From: Owenia fusiformis
Lineage: Eukaryota > Annelida > Polychaeta > Sabellida > Oweniidae
Assembly (NCBI GenBank): GCA_903813345.2
Contig: CAIIXF020000001.1
Location: 27,391,915 to 27,455,914, forward strand
Length of the DNA: 64,000 nucleotides
Direction of reading: 5' to 3'
A model generated the notes under the pieces. The model saw only the letters and a list, made by a program, of their open reading frames with translations, did no database searches and was not told the DNA's origin. This document shows positions 32,123 through 45,096 of this stretch, one piece after another. Position 1 is the first letter of the stretch, and every line of letters starts with the position of its first letter. The position numbers and the translations under genes are program-made.

Positions 32123-33146
32123 CGGTTAAAAGTGTATTAAGGGCAAATTACAATACAATGCGCTTCTCGGTATTGGAAGTGGTTGTGGAGGCCTAGTCCC
32201 AACATCCGCATGTCAAATATACAAAACGTACTCCATTCCTACAATGACATACGGTGCTCAAATTATTAACTACCAACAGAAAGACATAGATGTTTTAGAG
32301 AAAACACAGAGAGAAATAGGGCGTAGAATCCAGTCTCTACCTCACTCAGCTAGTATCCCCGTTTCGACTTTACCCATCGGCCTCATGGATGTTGAATATT
32401 ATATTGCCTTCCTAAGGATGATGTTTCTTTGGAGTTTATTGCAACTCCCTAGCGCAAACATATATAAATGTCTGTTCATCACAAGATTTGTAAAAATGTT
32501 GCATATTAATAGGGGAAGTTGTACTTTTTCGCCAATCGAGCGCATGCTACAAACATCACGAAAATACAACTTGAATAACCATATTTTGAATATGCTATAC
32601 TGTAACACTATTATTCCCAAAAGTAGGTGGAAGAACATTGTGTTCACTCAAATAACAAAGGTTCAAATGCAAGCGACATTCTTTAAATCGATCATGTACA
32701 AGGGACTAGGCTATTTTAGAATGGGTAATTTCGAGGTACTGAGGCCAGTTATATGGTGGAATGTTGCAAGACGTTTTCCTGTTGCTTTTAATGGGTGCAA
32801 AATAATGGTGAAACTACTTATGGATGAACATTCGCTTAACTCCAAATATAGGGGTAGCGAGAATAAATCACTGTCATGTTTATTGTGCGACACCTACGAA
32901 AAAGAAGATGTGGAGCATTTTTTACTTAAATGCCCTTCAAATGAATATGTCATATTCAGAGAACAACTTATTACTCATTGTTATGAATGGGATATCCAAA
33001 TGAATGTTAAAAACCTCCTTGGCATTGGTACGGAAGAATGGCATTTTACAAACGAACAAACACTTGAGTGTCTAAAAGATATTGCATGTATAGTCATGCA
33101 ACAATATACGTGCCGTCAGCGATATCTAACAAACGTATACACTTAA
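32123..33146 (+). pseudogene. LINE ORF2 C-terminal fragment
   Basis: The open frame starts upstream of the first ATG (32244) near 32123, with KCIKGKLQYNALLGIGSGCG. It continues through SIPTMTYGAQ and LWSLLQLPSANIYKC, and ends with the zinc motif CLLCDTYEKEDVEHFLLKCP. Over this length it parallels the element at 25096-26622 (VPSVTYGVEA, LWQLLMLPVDVVYK, CPLC...HC). All reverse transcriptase catalytic motifs are missing, so it is a dead fragment. An in-frame stop lies just before 32123. Confidence 0.72.
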
Positions 33147-33975
33147 TTCAGTGGAGGAGGGTGGCCCTCAAGGGAGGTACATGGGCCGACTAGGGGACTA
33201 TCCTCTCTCTCTGAAACATAATTAATATCTAACTATTATGGATGAACAGTACCAAGCTTGGGGAAAGTACAATAATAAGCAATGCTTTCTTGCTCTTTTT
33301 GTTGATTGGTAGTTGCAACGTCAACGCGGCAGCCTGACGTTTTTGCAACAAACGATTGTGTCTCTTAAGCAGCCTGTACATTTTTGGTTTTACTCGCATA
33401 TTTGTATTTATATTTATGTACATTTACTATACATACTAATTTAGAATTGCACCATATAGCAACACCACCAACCTTTAATTAACATAAATTGTATATTTAT
33501 TTTACTAGCGGCAACATATTGAAAGGATCTCATACTTTCATACAGTACTACAGTACCGACCTTGGGGAATGTACGATGATATGCTATGTCTTCTTTTTAA
33601 TTTTATAGAAAATGCAGCTCCATAATGTCATTTTTTGATTAATCTCAAGAGTGTTAGGTACAGGTCTATTTAGGCCTACTGCGTTCGTCTACGCGGTAGC
33701 TAGGCGTCGTTGTCGGTTCAAAAAAAAAACCAAAACAAATAACAAAGCAATGAGCGTTTGAAAATATAGTTACTTTATAATTGCGTTACAATTAGGTGCT
33801 AGGCCAATCTTGGTCGGCGGCGTGCGTCTACGCGGTAGCCAGGCGTCGTCGTCAGTTAAAAAGCAACGACATTGTTTGTTTGTAAATAGTGATTATTTTC
33901 AATTTAACATAAATTGTATACATGTACCTCCTTTATATAAAGGGCAATAAATATATACATACATACATACATTAG
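32123..33975 (+). mobile_element. 5'-truncated LINE of the same group, opposite orientation
   Basis: Coding remnant 32123-33146, then a 3' region with partly repeated segments (GTCTACGCGGTAGC at 33688 and 33826) and a terminal AATAAATATATACATACATA tract ending near 33971. A simple-repeat tail and missing 5' part are typical of LINE insertions. Confidence 0.65.
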
Positions 33976-36911
33976 GTATCCGGGATTAGGTATATGTTCT
34001 CTAAAGTGATAAGAAAATATGTATGCGCAAGGGCTCATACGAATCAGAGGAATTATTAAAGTATTTCAATTAAACACTCATGAATATGTTGGTCTGTCAT
34101 GGCGGATTTTAACTAAGATATAAATGTACATTGGTTATTTATTAAGTTTCTACATAGTGTATGTTATCGCAAATTGTACTGTTGTGTGAGGAGCGTGCAA
34201 AGAGATTTCAATAATTAGTCACAACGCGTGCAAAGACTTTTGTTACAGTCTTTACACGTCTATACACTGTGTGTACCAAGAGGTGTAAAGGCGTGTCAAG
34301 AGTTGAATTCGTCGCGTGCCAAGAGGTGTCTAAACTAGGAACGCCTATACACGCCGCGTGTCAAGAGCCGTATCTAGACGTGTCAAGTTTTGGAATTCCA
34401 TTTTTCACGCAGTGGAACCGCTATCAATATGGCTCTATTAAATAGTAATTTTCTCAAAAAGTCTACTATGAAATTTTCTAATATTGTAGATCTCTATAGT
34501 TAATATATTGACTTAAAATAAATCAAACAGGCACATTTCTAAAAAATTCTTATTTTTAATATATTTAGCCGTTAAGTTGCATAAAAAACCTATATTGAGC
34601 TCCATGTTAATTTTTCGATCTATGAAATACACCCTGCAGAACAGTTCTAGAGAAATAAAGCCCATATTCCTAGTATCTTATAATCACACGATTATCTCCG
34701 AAATAAGAAGGGTTGTTATAATCATTACAAAGGACAAAAGTGTAGTAGTGTATGGTTGTATTGTCATATCAATACTATATATGCTACTTTGAAAAACATG
34801 AAGAACCAATGGCCTTATAACCGTATTATGAAGACACGGAACTAAATTTTGACGTATAAATATGTAAGTATGTACACCGAAAAATTAGAAATTTACTGGC
34901 TTTCTTAATGCAATGTTCCATATACTAAAAGTGTCACTTGACTTTGGAAAACTCAAGATTCCAGGTTTCCTTAGACTTAATACCTCTTAGACTATTACCA
35001 TATTCTTGTCTATCTACCCAAAATTTTGTATGAAAGTACAGTGTGGTAATTGCAAAAACAAAAGATACCTAGATTATGACCTTGACGTTAGATCTTTAAA
35101 ATATTGACTTGACTATCATTTTTGGTCTTCTTTAATCGAATCATTTTTACTGATTTTACTAATTTGTACTAAACACTAAACAATTTCGAAAATTTGACTA
35201 GTTTGACCTTGAAAATGTCATAAAAGACTAACCGGAAATCTGATTTCTATTCACATTTCAGATTCTGAATCCTGAGAAAATTGACCTACATGTAGATTCT
35301 GACCTTGGCATATAAGTGCCTAAATTTTGAATTTATATACCTTTATTAGTACTCTAATTATTGTAGTTTATCTGGTATCTGTATCTGGTATTTCTTAATT
35401 CATAAATTTTCATCTTTGCCATTGACTTAACATAGGTTGGAATGTTAATTTGGTGGCAGACGGTGGGATGATCAGTCATCATATCATTTTTTCAAGGTTT
35501 CAAAAGGACATAGATCCTGAACCGGAAGTCAGATTTCAATTCTGATTTCAGATTTGGAATCTTGAGAAACTAAATTCATCAAAAAATTTAACATTTAACA
35601 AAAAATATAAAACGCTTGACAAAAAAATTATAATTTGAAAATAATAATTCATTTTCCCAATTAACCCCTTGGTAATGAAAGGGTTGATCATTGATCTTAA
35701 TGTTAATATCCGTAAGCAGGTAGTGATGGTGTACTAGAATCTGAAGATAAATTTCGTCATTTATTTTTCCTTATGACAGCGGACGTTGACAGCGGACAGC
35801 ATGCTACTCGAATTTATTCATTGACATAGACTGTTGTGAAAATACGTTTATTCGCGCATCCAAGCTTTTATCCATGTTTTCATAATAAAATAATTTGATA
35901 CTAGTTGTAGTGTTGTTTGTAAAATATATTCGACATTACAATCAGTTCCAAATAGCAGTACTTAAAGGCCCACTTTGCGTATTTTCAATGTTTTTGGACT
36001 TTTATTTGAATTCTATAGAATGCCCAATGTATTGATAAGCACCTTTCATTTGACACCAACAACAGCTCAAACGGACCACATACAAGCTTACAATAAGTAA
36101 CCAAAAAATATTTTCGATCTGTCAAGCTTTATATATCAAGTTTTTATCAATGTCATTGAAAGATGGCGAAGTTGTTTGTATTACATGATACATTCATTTT
36201 TATAGAAGTGTCGCCATCTTTAAAATCAAAAGTAATTAAAAACATGCACTGTGTTTGGCATGTGCATGCATGTCTATAGCTAATGATCTCTGAACTTCAA
36301 ATGCTTTTTAATATGTGAGTTATTTTGTCTTGGTTTAATATTAAAGCAAATCAGACTTTGTTTCATGTTTGAGCGAGTGTGTGAGTAATATGTTTCAATG
36401 ATAATATTTTTCTTTTTTCTTCTAAATTAAGTATAGTGGGCATTTAAAGGGGCCTTCAAGAAACGATAGACACTTTTATAATTAATTCGTTCATCTGGGG
36501 TAGAGAAAAGAACAATCTAGGTTCGAAATGCATCCATTGATCAAGATCTGAATTAACTTTCCAATTATAAAATTTCCTTCGAATCTACAATAATGTTTAG
36601 GAGTAGATGTGTTTCTCTGCTCATACATGTTTGGAAACCGACAGGTCTCATTCAAGTTTGAGCATTGAATAAGTTCGAAGAAAAAACACACCACAGTAAT
36701 CAAATCAAAAAGAAATTATTTGTGTTTATTTGCGTTCATGTTTCAATTAACATGCAAGTTTTGGGTCAACGATGAACAGATCATTAATTGAGTATCTAAT
36801 ATACCGTGCATCACATCATTCGATTTTCATAACACGGGAGCTGATCCAGGAAAAATCGAATGTAACGGCCACACAACCGTATACAGAAGCGCTGTGCAAA
36901 ATTACGTGGTG
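33976..36911. other. Intergenic stretch upstream of the PAN-EGF-LamG gene
   Basis: A degenerate array of CGTGTCAAGAG-like words occupies 34190-34400, next to a dispersed repeat at 34602-34720 shared with 22898-23045. The remainder is AT-rich with no supported gene. The promoter of the downstream gene should lie near 36900, but I see no convincing core motif. Confidence 0.35.
34602..34720. repeat. Dispersed repeat, copy 2
   Basis: It shares CATGTTAATTT, CCCTGCAGAACAGTT, AAAGCCCATATTC and AAATAAGAAGGGTTGTT with 22898-23045 in the same order and orientation. Confidence 0.55.
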
Positions 36912-36949
36912 CTGCGAGGAGATCATAGGTTTTTAACAAGTCAAGAACT

Positions 36950-37231
36950 ATGGATAAATTTTTGGTTACACTCACCATGTTATGCTATGTTCGCGGGAAC
37001 ATATTAGATGGGATTTTCGAAAACAAAGATGTATGCGCTGATGCTGCAACGCTGACATCTGCATTCCAGTTTCTTCCTCATGACGTAAGCAGACTTAATT
37101 GCGCACGGACGTGCTACGAAACACCTGGCTGCATTGCGTTGTCGTATTCAAAAAGCTCAAAATCGTGTACGCTATATGAGCTGACGATAATAGAACCACC
37201 TTGTCCTTTCGTTGAACGACTTCTTGTAAAG
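36950..37231 (+). CDS. Exon 1a: signal peptide and PAN/apple-like domain
   Basis: 282 bp, 94 codons, from ATG to donor AAGGTGAGG (phase 0). It starts MDKFLVTLTMLCYVRG (signal peptide), followed by a small cysteine domain with CADAAT, SRLNCARTCYETPGCIALSY and SKSCTLYE, the spacing of PAN/apple modules. Compared with copy b (38457-38738) it differs at a handful of residues, all cysteines of the domain being kept. Confidence 0.78.
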
Positions 37232-37329
37232 GTGAGGCAGGACTTCGTAATATCTTATCATAACCGTTATATATAATATATACATTCGAATGCCTTCCTA
37301 TCATGTTTACACTTATATTTCTATTACAG

Positions 37330-37411
37330 AGATTTAAATTTTTCAACGGAGGACGTGGCGTTAGAGATGAATGCATCTGTAACGGTGACTTTACTGGTGT
37401 AACATGCTTGG
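37330..37411 (+). pseudogene. Exon 2a: EGF-like segment that has lost a cysteine
   Basis: 82 bp, phase 0 to 1, between TATTACAG and GTAAGT. It reads RFKFFNGGRGVRDECICNGD then FTGVTCLG. In copy b the third and fourth residues are K and C (GFKCFNGG), giving the normal C-x-NGG...C-x-C...C pattern of an EGF half-domain. Here the first cysteine is Phe, so the disulphide could not form and this copy may be decaying. Confidence 0.6.
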
Positions 37412-38456
37412 GTAAGTATACCTTTGAAACCAACCCTATAACAAAATCTTTACAAGAGTTAACAATCCATAGCATTTTTAGGAAATTCATAATTTATTTC
37501 ACAAACCATATTCAAAAATATGTACATTGCACGTAGTGATCAAAAATTGAAATTGACGATGGAAATAAGTCTATGTGTATATTCGTGGTATATTCACACT
37601 TTGATAAATGATTATTGTTCATGGAAGCTGCTATTTTTAAAGTTTGGTTAATGTACAAAGCGTTTTTTACCTTTTGAGTCCAATGGGAGAATAGGCCATG
37701 GGTCTTTAACAGGTCTATTTAAAGAGGATCTTTTGACAGGATTTCATTGGATTTCCCTGCACTTGGCCTTTCTTGGAAAGGTCTTTTCAAAAATCCCGCC
37801 TAAAGGACAGCAGCAATGGGCAGGTCGATTCTTTTGTCGGTCCTTATAGTCTAGATTTGGACAAAGTGTATTTGATCCTTTGATATGGCTTTGAATAACA
37901 AACGCGTATTGGAATATTTGGAAGCTGTTATTTTCTGCTGGGGCTGAAAACGAATGTCAAGAGTTATGATCATTCAAAGAAAGTTTCTTGAAAATGTTAA
38001 GTGTTTATAGGTACCGACAGGTAAAGTGTCTACCCATCAATGTATTTTAATTTGAGAAAAGCGCAGTATTTCACAGTAGTACTGTGACACTTGTTTCAAT
38101 GTGAAAACGTCAACTCTTACATATATGAAATATATAATTATAAATAACACAAATGAATTATCTTAAAAGCAAGGACAATTGTGTTACGTAGGGTATGGTG
38201 GAGTTAAATCGATGTCCCCAGCCTTACAATTGTATTGATGTATTTGAAGAACACTTCTAACCATAGATTGCAGAGGTCGGCTTGTACCATAGCGCTAAAG
38301 TTGTCGAGGTGTGAGGACGCATTGCCAAAGATTGCTCTAATATCATTGATGAATGTTTGTCTGTGTTCCGTGCAGGCTTGACACTTCGGCAAGGCATGAT
38401 TTAATTGTTAACTGCGAGGAAATAATAGGTTTTTAACAAATTTCAAGTCAAGAACT

Positions 38457-38738
38457 ATGGATAAATGTTTGGTTACACTCACCATGTTATGCTATGTTCA
38501 CGGGAACATATTAGATGGGATTTTCGAAAACAAAGATGTCTGCGCTGATGCTGCAACGCTGACATCTGCATTCCAGTTTCTTCTTCATGACGTAAGCAGA
38601 CTTAATTGCGCACGGACGTGCTACGAAACACGTGGCTGCACTGCGTTGTCGTATTCAAAAAGCTCAAAATCATGTACGCTATATGAGCTGACGATAATAG
38701 AACCACCTTGTCTTTTCGTTGAAGGACTTCTTGTAAAG
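38457..38738 (+). CDS. Exon 1b: signal peptide and PAN/apple-like domain
   Basis: 282 bp, phase 0, donor AAGGTGAGG. It starts MDKCLVTLTMLCYVHG and keeps the cysteines of the domain (NCARTCYETRGCTALSY, SKSCTLYE). Confidence 0.78.
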
Positions 38739-38835
38739 GTGAGGCATGACTTCGTAATATCTTATCACAACCGTTACATATAATATATCGTTCGAATACC
38801 TTCCTATCATGTTTATACTTATTTCTCTATTTCAG

Positions 38836-38917
38836 GGATTTAAATGTTTCAACGGAGGACGTGGCGTTAGAAATGAATGCTTCTGTAACGGTGACTTTAC
38901 TGGGATCACATGCTTGG
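38836..38917 (+). CDS. Exon 2b: EGF-like segment
   Basis: 82 bp between TATTTCAG and GTAAGT. It reads GFKCFNGGRGVRNECFCNGD then FTGITCLG, with the C-NGG-C-x-C-C pattern of the second half of an EGF domain. It ends in phase 1, matching exon 3. Confidence 0.75.
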
Positions 38918-39863
38918 GTAAGTATATCTTTGAAACCAACCCTATTAACAACATCTATAGTAGAGTTAACGATCCATGATAGCACTTTTAGGAAAATCAT
39001 ACTTTATTTCACATACCATATTCCAAAATATGTACAATACACAGTGATCACAAATTGAAATTGACGATGAAAATAAGTGTATATTTTTGATATATTCACA
39101 CTTTGATAAATCATTATTGGTCCCTGGAAAGAGAACTGGTATAACGAGAGCTGCTATTTTAAAGTTTGGTTAATGCACGTACAAAGCGTTTTTTACCTTT
39201 AGAGTCCAATGGGAGAATAGGCCATGGGTCTTTAACAGGTTTATTTAAAGAGGATCGTTTGACAGGATTTCATTGGATTTCCCTGCACTTGGCCTTTCTT
39301 GGAAAGGTCTTTTCAAAAATCCGATGGGACCCGCCTAATGGACAGCAGCAATGGGCAGGTCGATGCTTATGTCGGTCCTTAGAGCCTAGATTTGGACAAA
39401 GTGTATTTGATCCTTTTTTTGATATGGCTTTGAATAACAAACGCGTATTGGAATATTTGGAAGCTGTTATTTTCTGCTGGGGCTGAAAACGAATGTCAAG
39501 AGTTATGATCATTCAAAGACGACAGGTAAAGTGTCTACACATTGATTCAATGCATTTTGAGAAAAGCTCAGTATTTCACAATAGTACTATGACACTGGTT
39601 TCAATGTGAAAACTTCAACTCTTACATATATGAAATATGTAATTATAAATAACACATTATCTTAAAAGCAAGGAAAATTGTATCCCAGGCTTCCATTTCG
39701 CTATTCTGCCATATATGGAGATATCGTTATTACAAATTTCGAATTCAAACAGCCGCCAATTTGTTCACTTCAGAATTTGAATAGCGAGTTTTTGTCTTAT
39801 TTCTAATAAAAAATTCAAAACACACAAGACATGATCGAGATATTGGTCCGAATCTGTTGGCCC

Positions 39864-41807
39864 GTTATCCCCCTATCACACCAAACTAGTTTTTACCCGT
39901 TCTTGCCAGTCCTACGAAAACGTCGTAAAACGGGCTCAATCTGGCTGTTCGTTCAGGTCGCACCACGTCGGTGTGCAACGTCGTATAACGCGTCCCTTAG
40001 TCTAGAAGGTCATCATGACCTGATTACAGAACGGTACGATCACCATCGAATTTTGAATCGATTCAACATTCTAAATGACATTTCTCGTCCGGGAAAGTCC
40101 ATGAAGTTCGTAAACAGACCTTAGAACGTTGTAGCTACGGGAAATATGTCTAAAATAATTAGTTACTTCGTTCATAAACAGTCTTCAATACGTCCATCTC
40201 ATTCGCAGTTCGTTCTGGTCGCACCACGTCGGTGTGCAACGTCGTATAACGCGTGTCTTAGTCTAGGAGTTCACCATGACCTGATTACAGAACGGTATGG
40301 TCGCCATCGAATTTTGAATCATTTGAAACTTCTAAAATCACCTTCCCGTCTGAGAACGTTCATGAAGTTCGTAAATAGTCCTTAGAAAGTTGCAGCTACG
40401 TTCATTCCGTTCGCACACACTTTAAAACCAGTTTTGAAGAACGCAGTGGCAACTTGCTTTGTGTTATAGCTATATTTTTGCTAACTCGTTGAAAAATACG
40501 TTCTTAATCAGTTTTAACCCGTTTGCACTCGTTCTCAATACGTCCTCAGACAGTTCAACTCGTTGTAAAAACGTTCCTAGTAGGATTGAAGTACGACGGT
40601 TCCGTTCGTAGTACGTCCAGCCCGTCGTTATTAGGTTGTCACTCGTTCTAATTGTAGAACGTGACGACCAAGAGAACATTTTGAGCATGTTCTAAGTTCT
40701 AGATGACCCACCCGTGCGTTCGATGTTTTGTAAATAGACCCCAAACTGTTCTAAGTACATCCAGTCCGTTCATACACAGTTGAAGCCCGTTTTTGAGAAG
40801 GTAATGAGAACTAGTTTGGTTTGATAGTAGGGTTAAATATGAAATAATAGTCAGTTATAATGTCAGAAAATAAGGACATTTTAATCTTGATATCGATAAA
40901 CGTCAAGGTCAACATCGAGTAGCGTCCCTTGAATCCATTTCTCTATGATCGTAAGTACATGTTATGTGTACAGCATAAGAAGTTACTTAAACTTCTTGTA
41001 ACCCTACTATCACACCAAACTAGTTCTCACTACGTTCTCGAAAACGGACTTCAACTGTGTATGAACGGACTGGACTGAACCGCATGGGGTCTATTTACAA
41101 ACTTCATCGAACGTACTTGAACGGGTAGGTCCTCTAGAACTTAGAACATGCTCAAAATGCTCTCTTGGTCGTCACGTTCTGCAATTAGAACGAGTGACAA
41201 CGTACTAACGACGAGCTGGACGTACTACGAACGGATCCATCGAACTTCAATCCTACTAGGGACGTTTTTACAACGAGTTGAACTTTATGAGGACGTATTG
41301 AGAACGAGGTAGAACTAATTGCAAACAGGTTTAAACTGATTAAGAACGTATTAAAGACTGCTTATGAACGAGTTAGCAAAAATATAGCTATCACACCCAA
41401 CAAGTTGCCACTGCGTTCTTCAAAACTGGTTTTAAACTGTGTGCGAACCGAATGAACGTAGCTGAAACTTTCTAAGGACTATTTACGAACTACATGAACG
41501 TTCTCAGCCGGGAAGGTGATTTAAGAATTTTGAAATGATTCAAAAGTCGATGGCGACCATACCGTTTTGTAATCAGGTCATGGTGAACTTCTAGACTAAG
41601 AGACGCGTTATACGACGTTGCACACCGACGTGGTGCGACCAGAACGAACTGCGAATGAGATGGACGTATTGAAGACTGTTTATGAACGAAGTAGCTAATT
41701 ATTTCAGACATATTTCCCGACCACAGCCAGAATGAGCCCATTTTACGACGTTTTCGTAGGACTGGCAAGAACGGGTAAGAACTAGTTTGGTGTGATAGGG
41801 GGGTAAC
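39864..41807. mobile_element. 1.9-kb inverted pair of TIR elements (giant palindrome)
   Basis: The left arm 39864-40834 and right arm 41000-41807 are reverse complements, separated by about 165 bp. Each arm itself starts and ends with CTATCACACCAAACTAGTT in inverted orientation, so each is a TIR element and the two lie head to head. The left arm has an internal duplication of about 190 bp (GGTCGCACCACGTCGGTGTG at 39957 and 40218) that the right arm lacks. The arms are rich in CGTTC, CGTC and complements. It lies in intron 2 of the LamG gene. No transposase was recognised. Confidence 0.8.
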
Positions 41808-44563
41808 CTACTCAGATGGTATATGTAACCCTATCTCACGTACCGTGAGAATTTTGAATCTAAACTGAAGTACCTCGTGGCTTGCGCTTTGGATCTGGCA
41901 CATCTCGCCACTTGGTTTCTCAAATTATCAAACCAGATGAGACATCTAGTGAAACATCGCTCCATAATAGTACACTCTTTATGATTGATTTTATAAGCGA
42001 TCCATATCTGAATTATAAGATTCTCAACAACTGCGTCTGCACTATTCAGACCACTGTGCTCACTATTCTGTGTGATTGTGTGATTCTATTTTTTATTTCG
42101 AAATACATCACGACCAATATTAATCTTTAGTAATTGAATTATTTTGATCCAATTTTTTTAAGCAATATTGCTCGACTGTTACTCTGTACTGATAACATCA
42201 GCAATATAGGCACTAAGGATGTGAAACCTGGTCAAAGCTGGTCAAAATGGCAATGTTATTTTCCTATACATAGTGAAAAAAATCGACTGATCCGTATGAA
42301 AAGCGACCTGGTAATGACCAGCGGAAGGGCCCTTGGGACATACACTGCATGCACTGAAGCCCAACATACACTAAAGGGGGAGGGGTCCACTTGCTCAATG
42401 GAGTTCCACCGTGACCTATTGAGCACTTCGAAGTCTCATTGAACATCATTAACGTAGCCCCATATTGAGCCCCACCGTGTCCCATGGAGTCCCTCAAAAA
42501 TGGTGTAATTCAGTTAAAAAGGTTTCATCGCAGACATTTTGATCCAAAAGTCACCTGCCACGTCTCCTTATCAAAAGAACAACAATGCCCCATGTAAAGA
42601 ATGAACATGGTCATGTTCGAGTCACATGGGGAAGTTGTACACCAAGGTTAAAGGTCAATAATTTCCGAACTTTTGTAGTAAAGGAACAAAACAAAGATTC
42701 AAATGTTAACAGACTATACGTATCAAATGAAGGCTTCTGGTTTCCAAAGTTGGAGAATCGTCATTTTGCAGTAGTCTATTTTGAAAGGCATTATTTGGTT
42801 TTAAATGTATCATTTTAGAGTGAGTTGAGTTTTAAAGTACTGACTTCACGAAATAACTGCTTGTGATTTTTTCAAAATAAAAAAGCCTACAAAAGATAAT
42901 AAAAATACCACATTATTAATGTATATACTACGGTATATTTTGTCACTGTAACTTGTCGATGGCGTGATATACCAAGTTGCCCATAATTGCATTTCAATAA
43001 CATTTGATACTCAAAATATTAAGTTGTCGTCATAGAAACTAGGAAATCGAAATGAACCCAATGACAACTTAAAACGTAACATGACATGACATGGGTGTAT
43101 TAACCTGTATAATGGTGATTTTTATATCAATAAATACCTCAAAATGTATGTATTAACCTCGTATTAACCTCGTTAAAGAATCTACTACTTTAAGTATTTC
43201 TTTATATGTCATTGTCCCAAAATATTCAATCATTATCCTAACAGAAGAATGCCAAAATGGCGAACAATGGGAAACTCTCCCGAAGGACATTTACATTAGT
43301 TTAGAGGATAACTATCGTTCGATACACTCTTACTTAAAGGCTTTTAACTTCTTAAGTTTTAACCAATTGTTTCATATAAATAGCTTTCATTGTGTAAGTT
43401 ATTGTAATTATCCACTTGTTATAATTATAATTATAATTGCAATGACGTCCTACAGGGTATCATTCGTTCCTCAACGCTCAAACAATATCTATTGATTCTG
43501 CTTCGATTTCACAAAGTATAGTAGCGGAGAATGACAGGAATAAGGATATTACAATATTACGCAAGCCTGCTAGTTTCAAAGTTGATAAGCCCTAATTTTC
43601 GACATGTTTTCTTATAATATAAATAACTTCAAATTAGTTATTTTTCCAGAAAGTGATTTCTAAAAGCATTTTTTCTCAAGATGACCCTTGACCTCAAATT
43701 AACTTTCCAGAAATTAAATAAAGTGGTGCAATGATGGTGTAAAAGTTAGCGAAGCTATTTTTATATTTTATTTATTTTTTTGAACAACAACCTTTTCTTG
43801 ATATTCGTGCAAGCACTCAGTGGGAGTTTGTTCCCAACCGCTTTTATAACTGCCTTATACAAATTAATTACCATCAAGGTAATTTTTATTACGTAATCAC
43901 AACCATTGTTACGTCAAATTATGTAATATTATGTAATACAATTTAGAAGTTATGATTTTATAATATATATATATTATATAAGTAAAAATAAGAAGAACTA
44001 ATAAAATACGTTTGAAAATCTAAACATGTTTCTTTATTCCTCAGTAGATTTTTCAAAAATGAGAACAAGAGGTTTACAGGTAAGTATGACGTAATATTAA
44101 TATAATTAATTAAACGTCATGGAAACCAATAAACAATTTATTTGTTTAGTTTTGGTTTAAAATATACAGGTAAAAGGTATATGACGTAATATTAATACAA
44201 TTAATTATTATAATTATATATATAATTATTATAATAATATAATTAATATTATTATATATATATATATCTCACACACAAAACTTATCTTTTCTGTGGTTTA
44301 TATTCATCATATAAATAAACCCTAATGCTTCATTAGGAAATTTATGGGAGGAATATACCACACACTCTGTGCGATTTTTCATGCCTGTTATTGCTCCACC
44401 CACATGTCACTGTCAACCAATAGCATGCTTGTCTTTCCTAATCTCACACCATGCTAAGGATCATACCCTCTGTTCCATATCTTCTTGCTACATACTGTTG
44501 GAACACAGTCACCGGACTTCCATTTTACGTTCAATCAAACTATCATAAAAAATACCATAATTA
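41808..44563. other. Intron 2 of the LamG gene, middle part
   Basis: No gene is supported. A fragment of the 12123-13202 TIR element is at 42928-42975 (ACGGTATATTTTGTCACTGT then AACTTGTCGATGG). AT-rich palindromic sequence surrounds 44200-44265. Confidence 0.4.
42928..42975. repeat. Fragment of the 12123-13202 TIR
   Basis: About 45 bases match the right terminal repeat, ACGGTATATCTTGTCACTGT then ACGTTGTCGATGG, with a few changes. Confidence 0.55.
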
Positions 44564-44696
44564 AATTGATCCAAGTAACTGAAAATTGGTTAAAATAATA
44601 ATTTATAGTTTATTGATGATTCATTCAAATAAGATTTGTGTTTCTTTGTATGGAAACTGTTACAACACAAGAATACAATACATTACAAACTCTTAG
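44564..44696 (-). repeat. Split direct repeat B2
   Basis: 133 bp, the outermost 3' copy of B1 (GAATACAATA here against GATTACAATA in B1). Confidence 0.85.
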
Positions 44697-44750
44697 CCCA
44701 CCCTAATTGTGAAATCTTGATAAAATGTAGAGGGTGGGTTTAGGGTGGGG

Positions 44751-45096
44751 AAATGAATTTTAACGTCGACTGGAATTTTAAAAAGAAGCTGTTGATATAA
44801 GAAGTTCTTTGTTGTAAATAAAAGATTGAAATTACTTTAATTAATTACAATATTGAAAATAACTTGATTTGAAATAAATGAAAGTATAAAAACCTTACCT
44901 GGAATTTCAAAAAGAAGCTGTTGATATAAGAAGTTCTTTGTTGTAAGTGAAGGTAAGTAAAATTGGCGGGTAATAATTATAATATTGGGTCATGTGACAA
45001 CAGGTAAGGTTTCTATTGGTTGAAGTTAATTATGTTGACCAATTAAATTACAGCATTTTAGGTACCAACAATTGGTCTCAAAAATACGACAAATTA
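44751..45096 (-). repeat. Split direct repeat A2
   Basis: 346 bp, the second copy of A1, with one base fewer in an A run. Confidence 0.88.

Larger units (their letters stand above)
36912..38185 (+). repeat. Tandem segmental duplication, unit 1 (exons 1a-2a)
   Basis: This segment and 38410-39690 are near-identical from just upstream of the start codon to an ACATATATGAAATAT-containing end, offset by about 1.5 kb. Each contains exon 1 (PAN) and exon 2 (EGF-like) of the secreted gene. Confidence 0.85.
38410..39690 (+). repeat. Tandem segmental duplication, unit 2 (exons 1b-2b)
   Basis: Second unit of the duplication described at 36912-38185. It is followed by the rest of the gene, so it is the copy closest to exon 3. 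Confidence 0.85.

Noticed and set aside
39831-41768. Three similar open frames (VAPRRCATSYNA...) as a gene family
   Set aside because: They come from duplicated and inverted copies of the same TIR element, with no start conservation or recognised domain.
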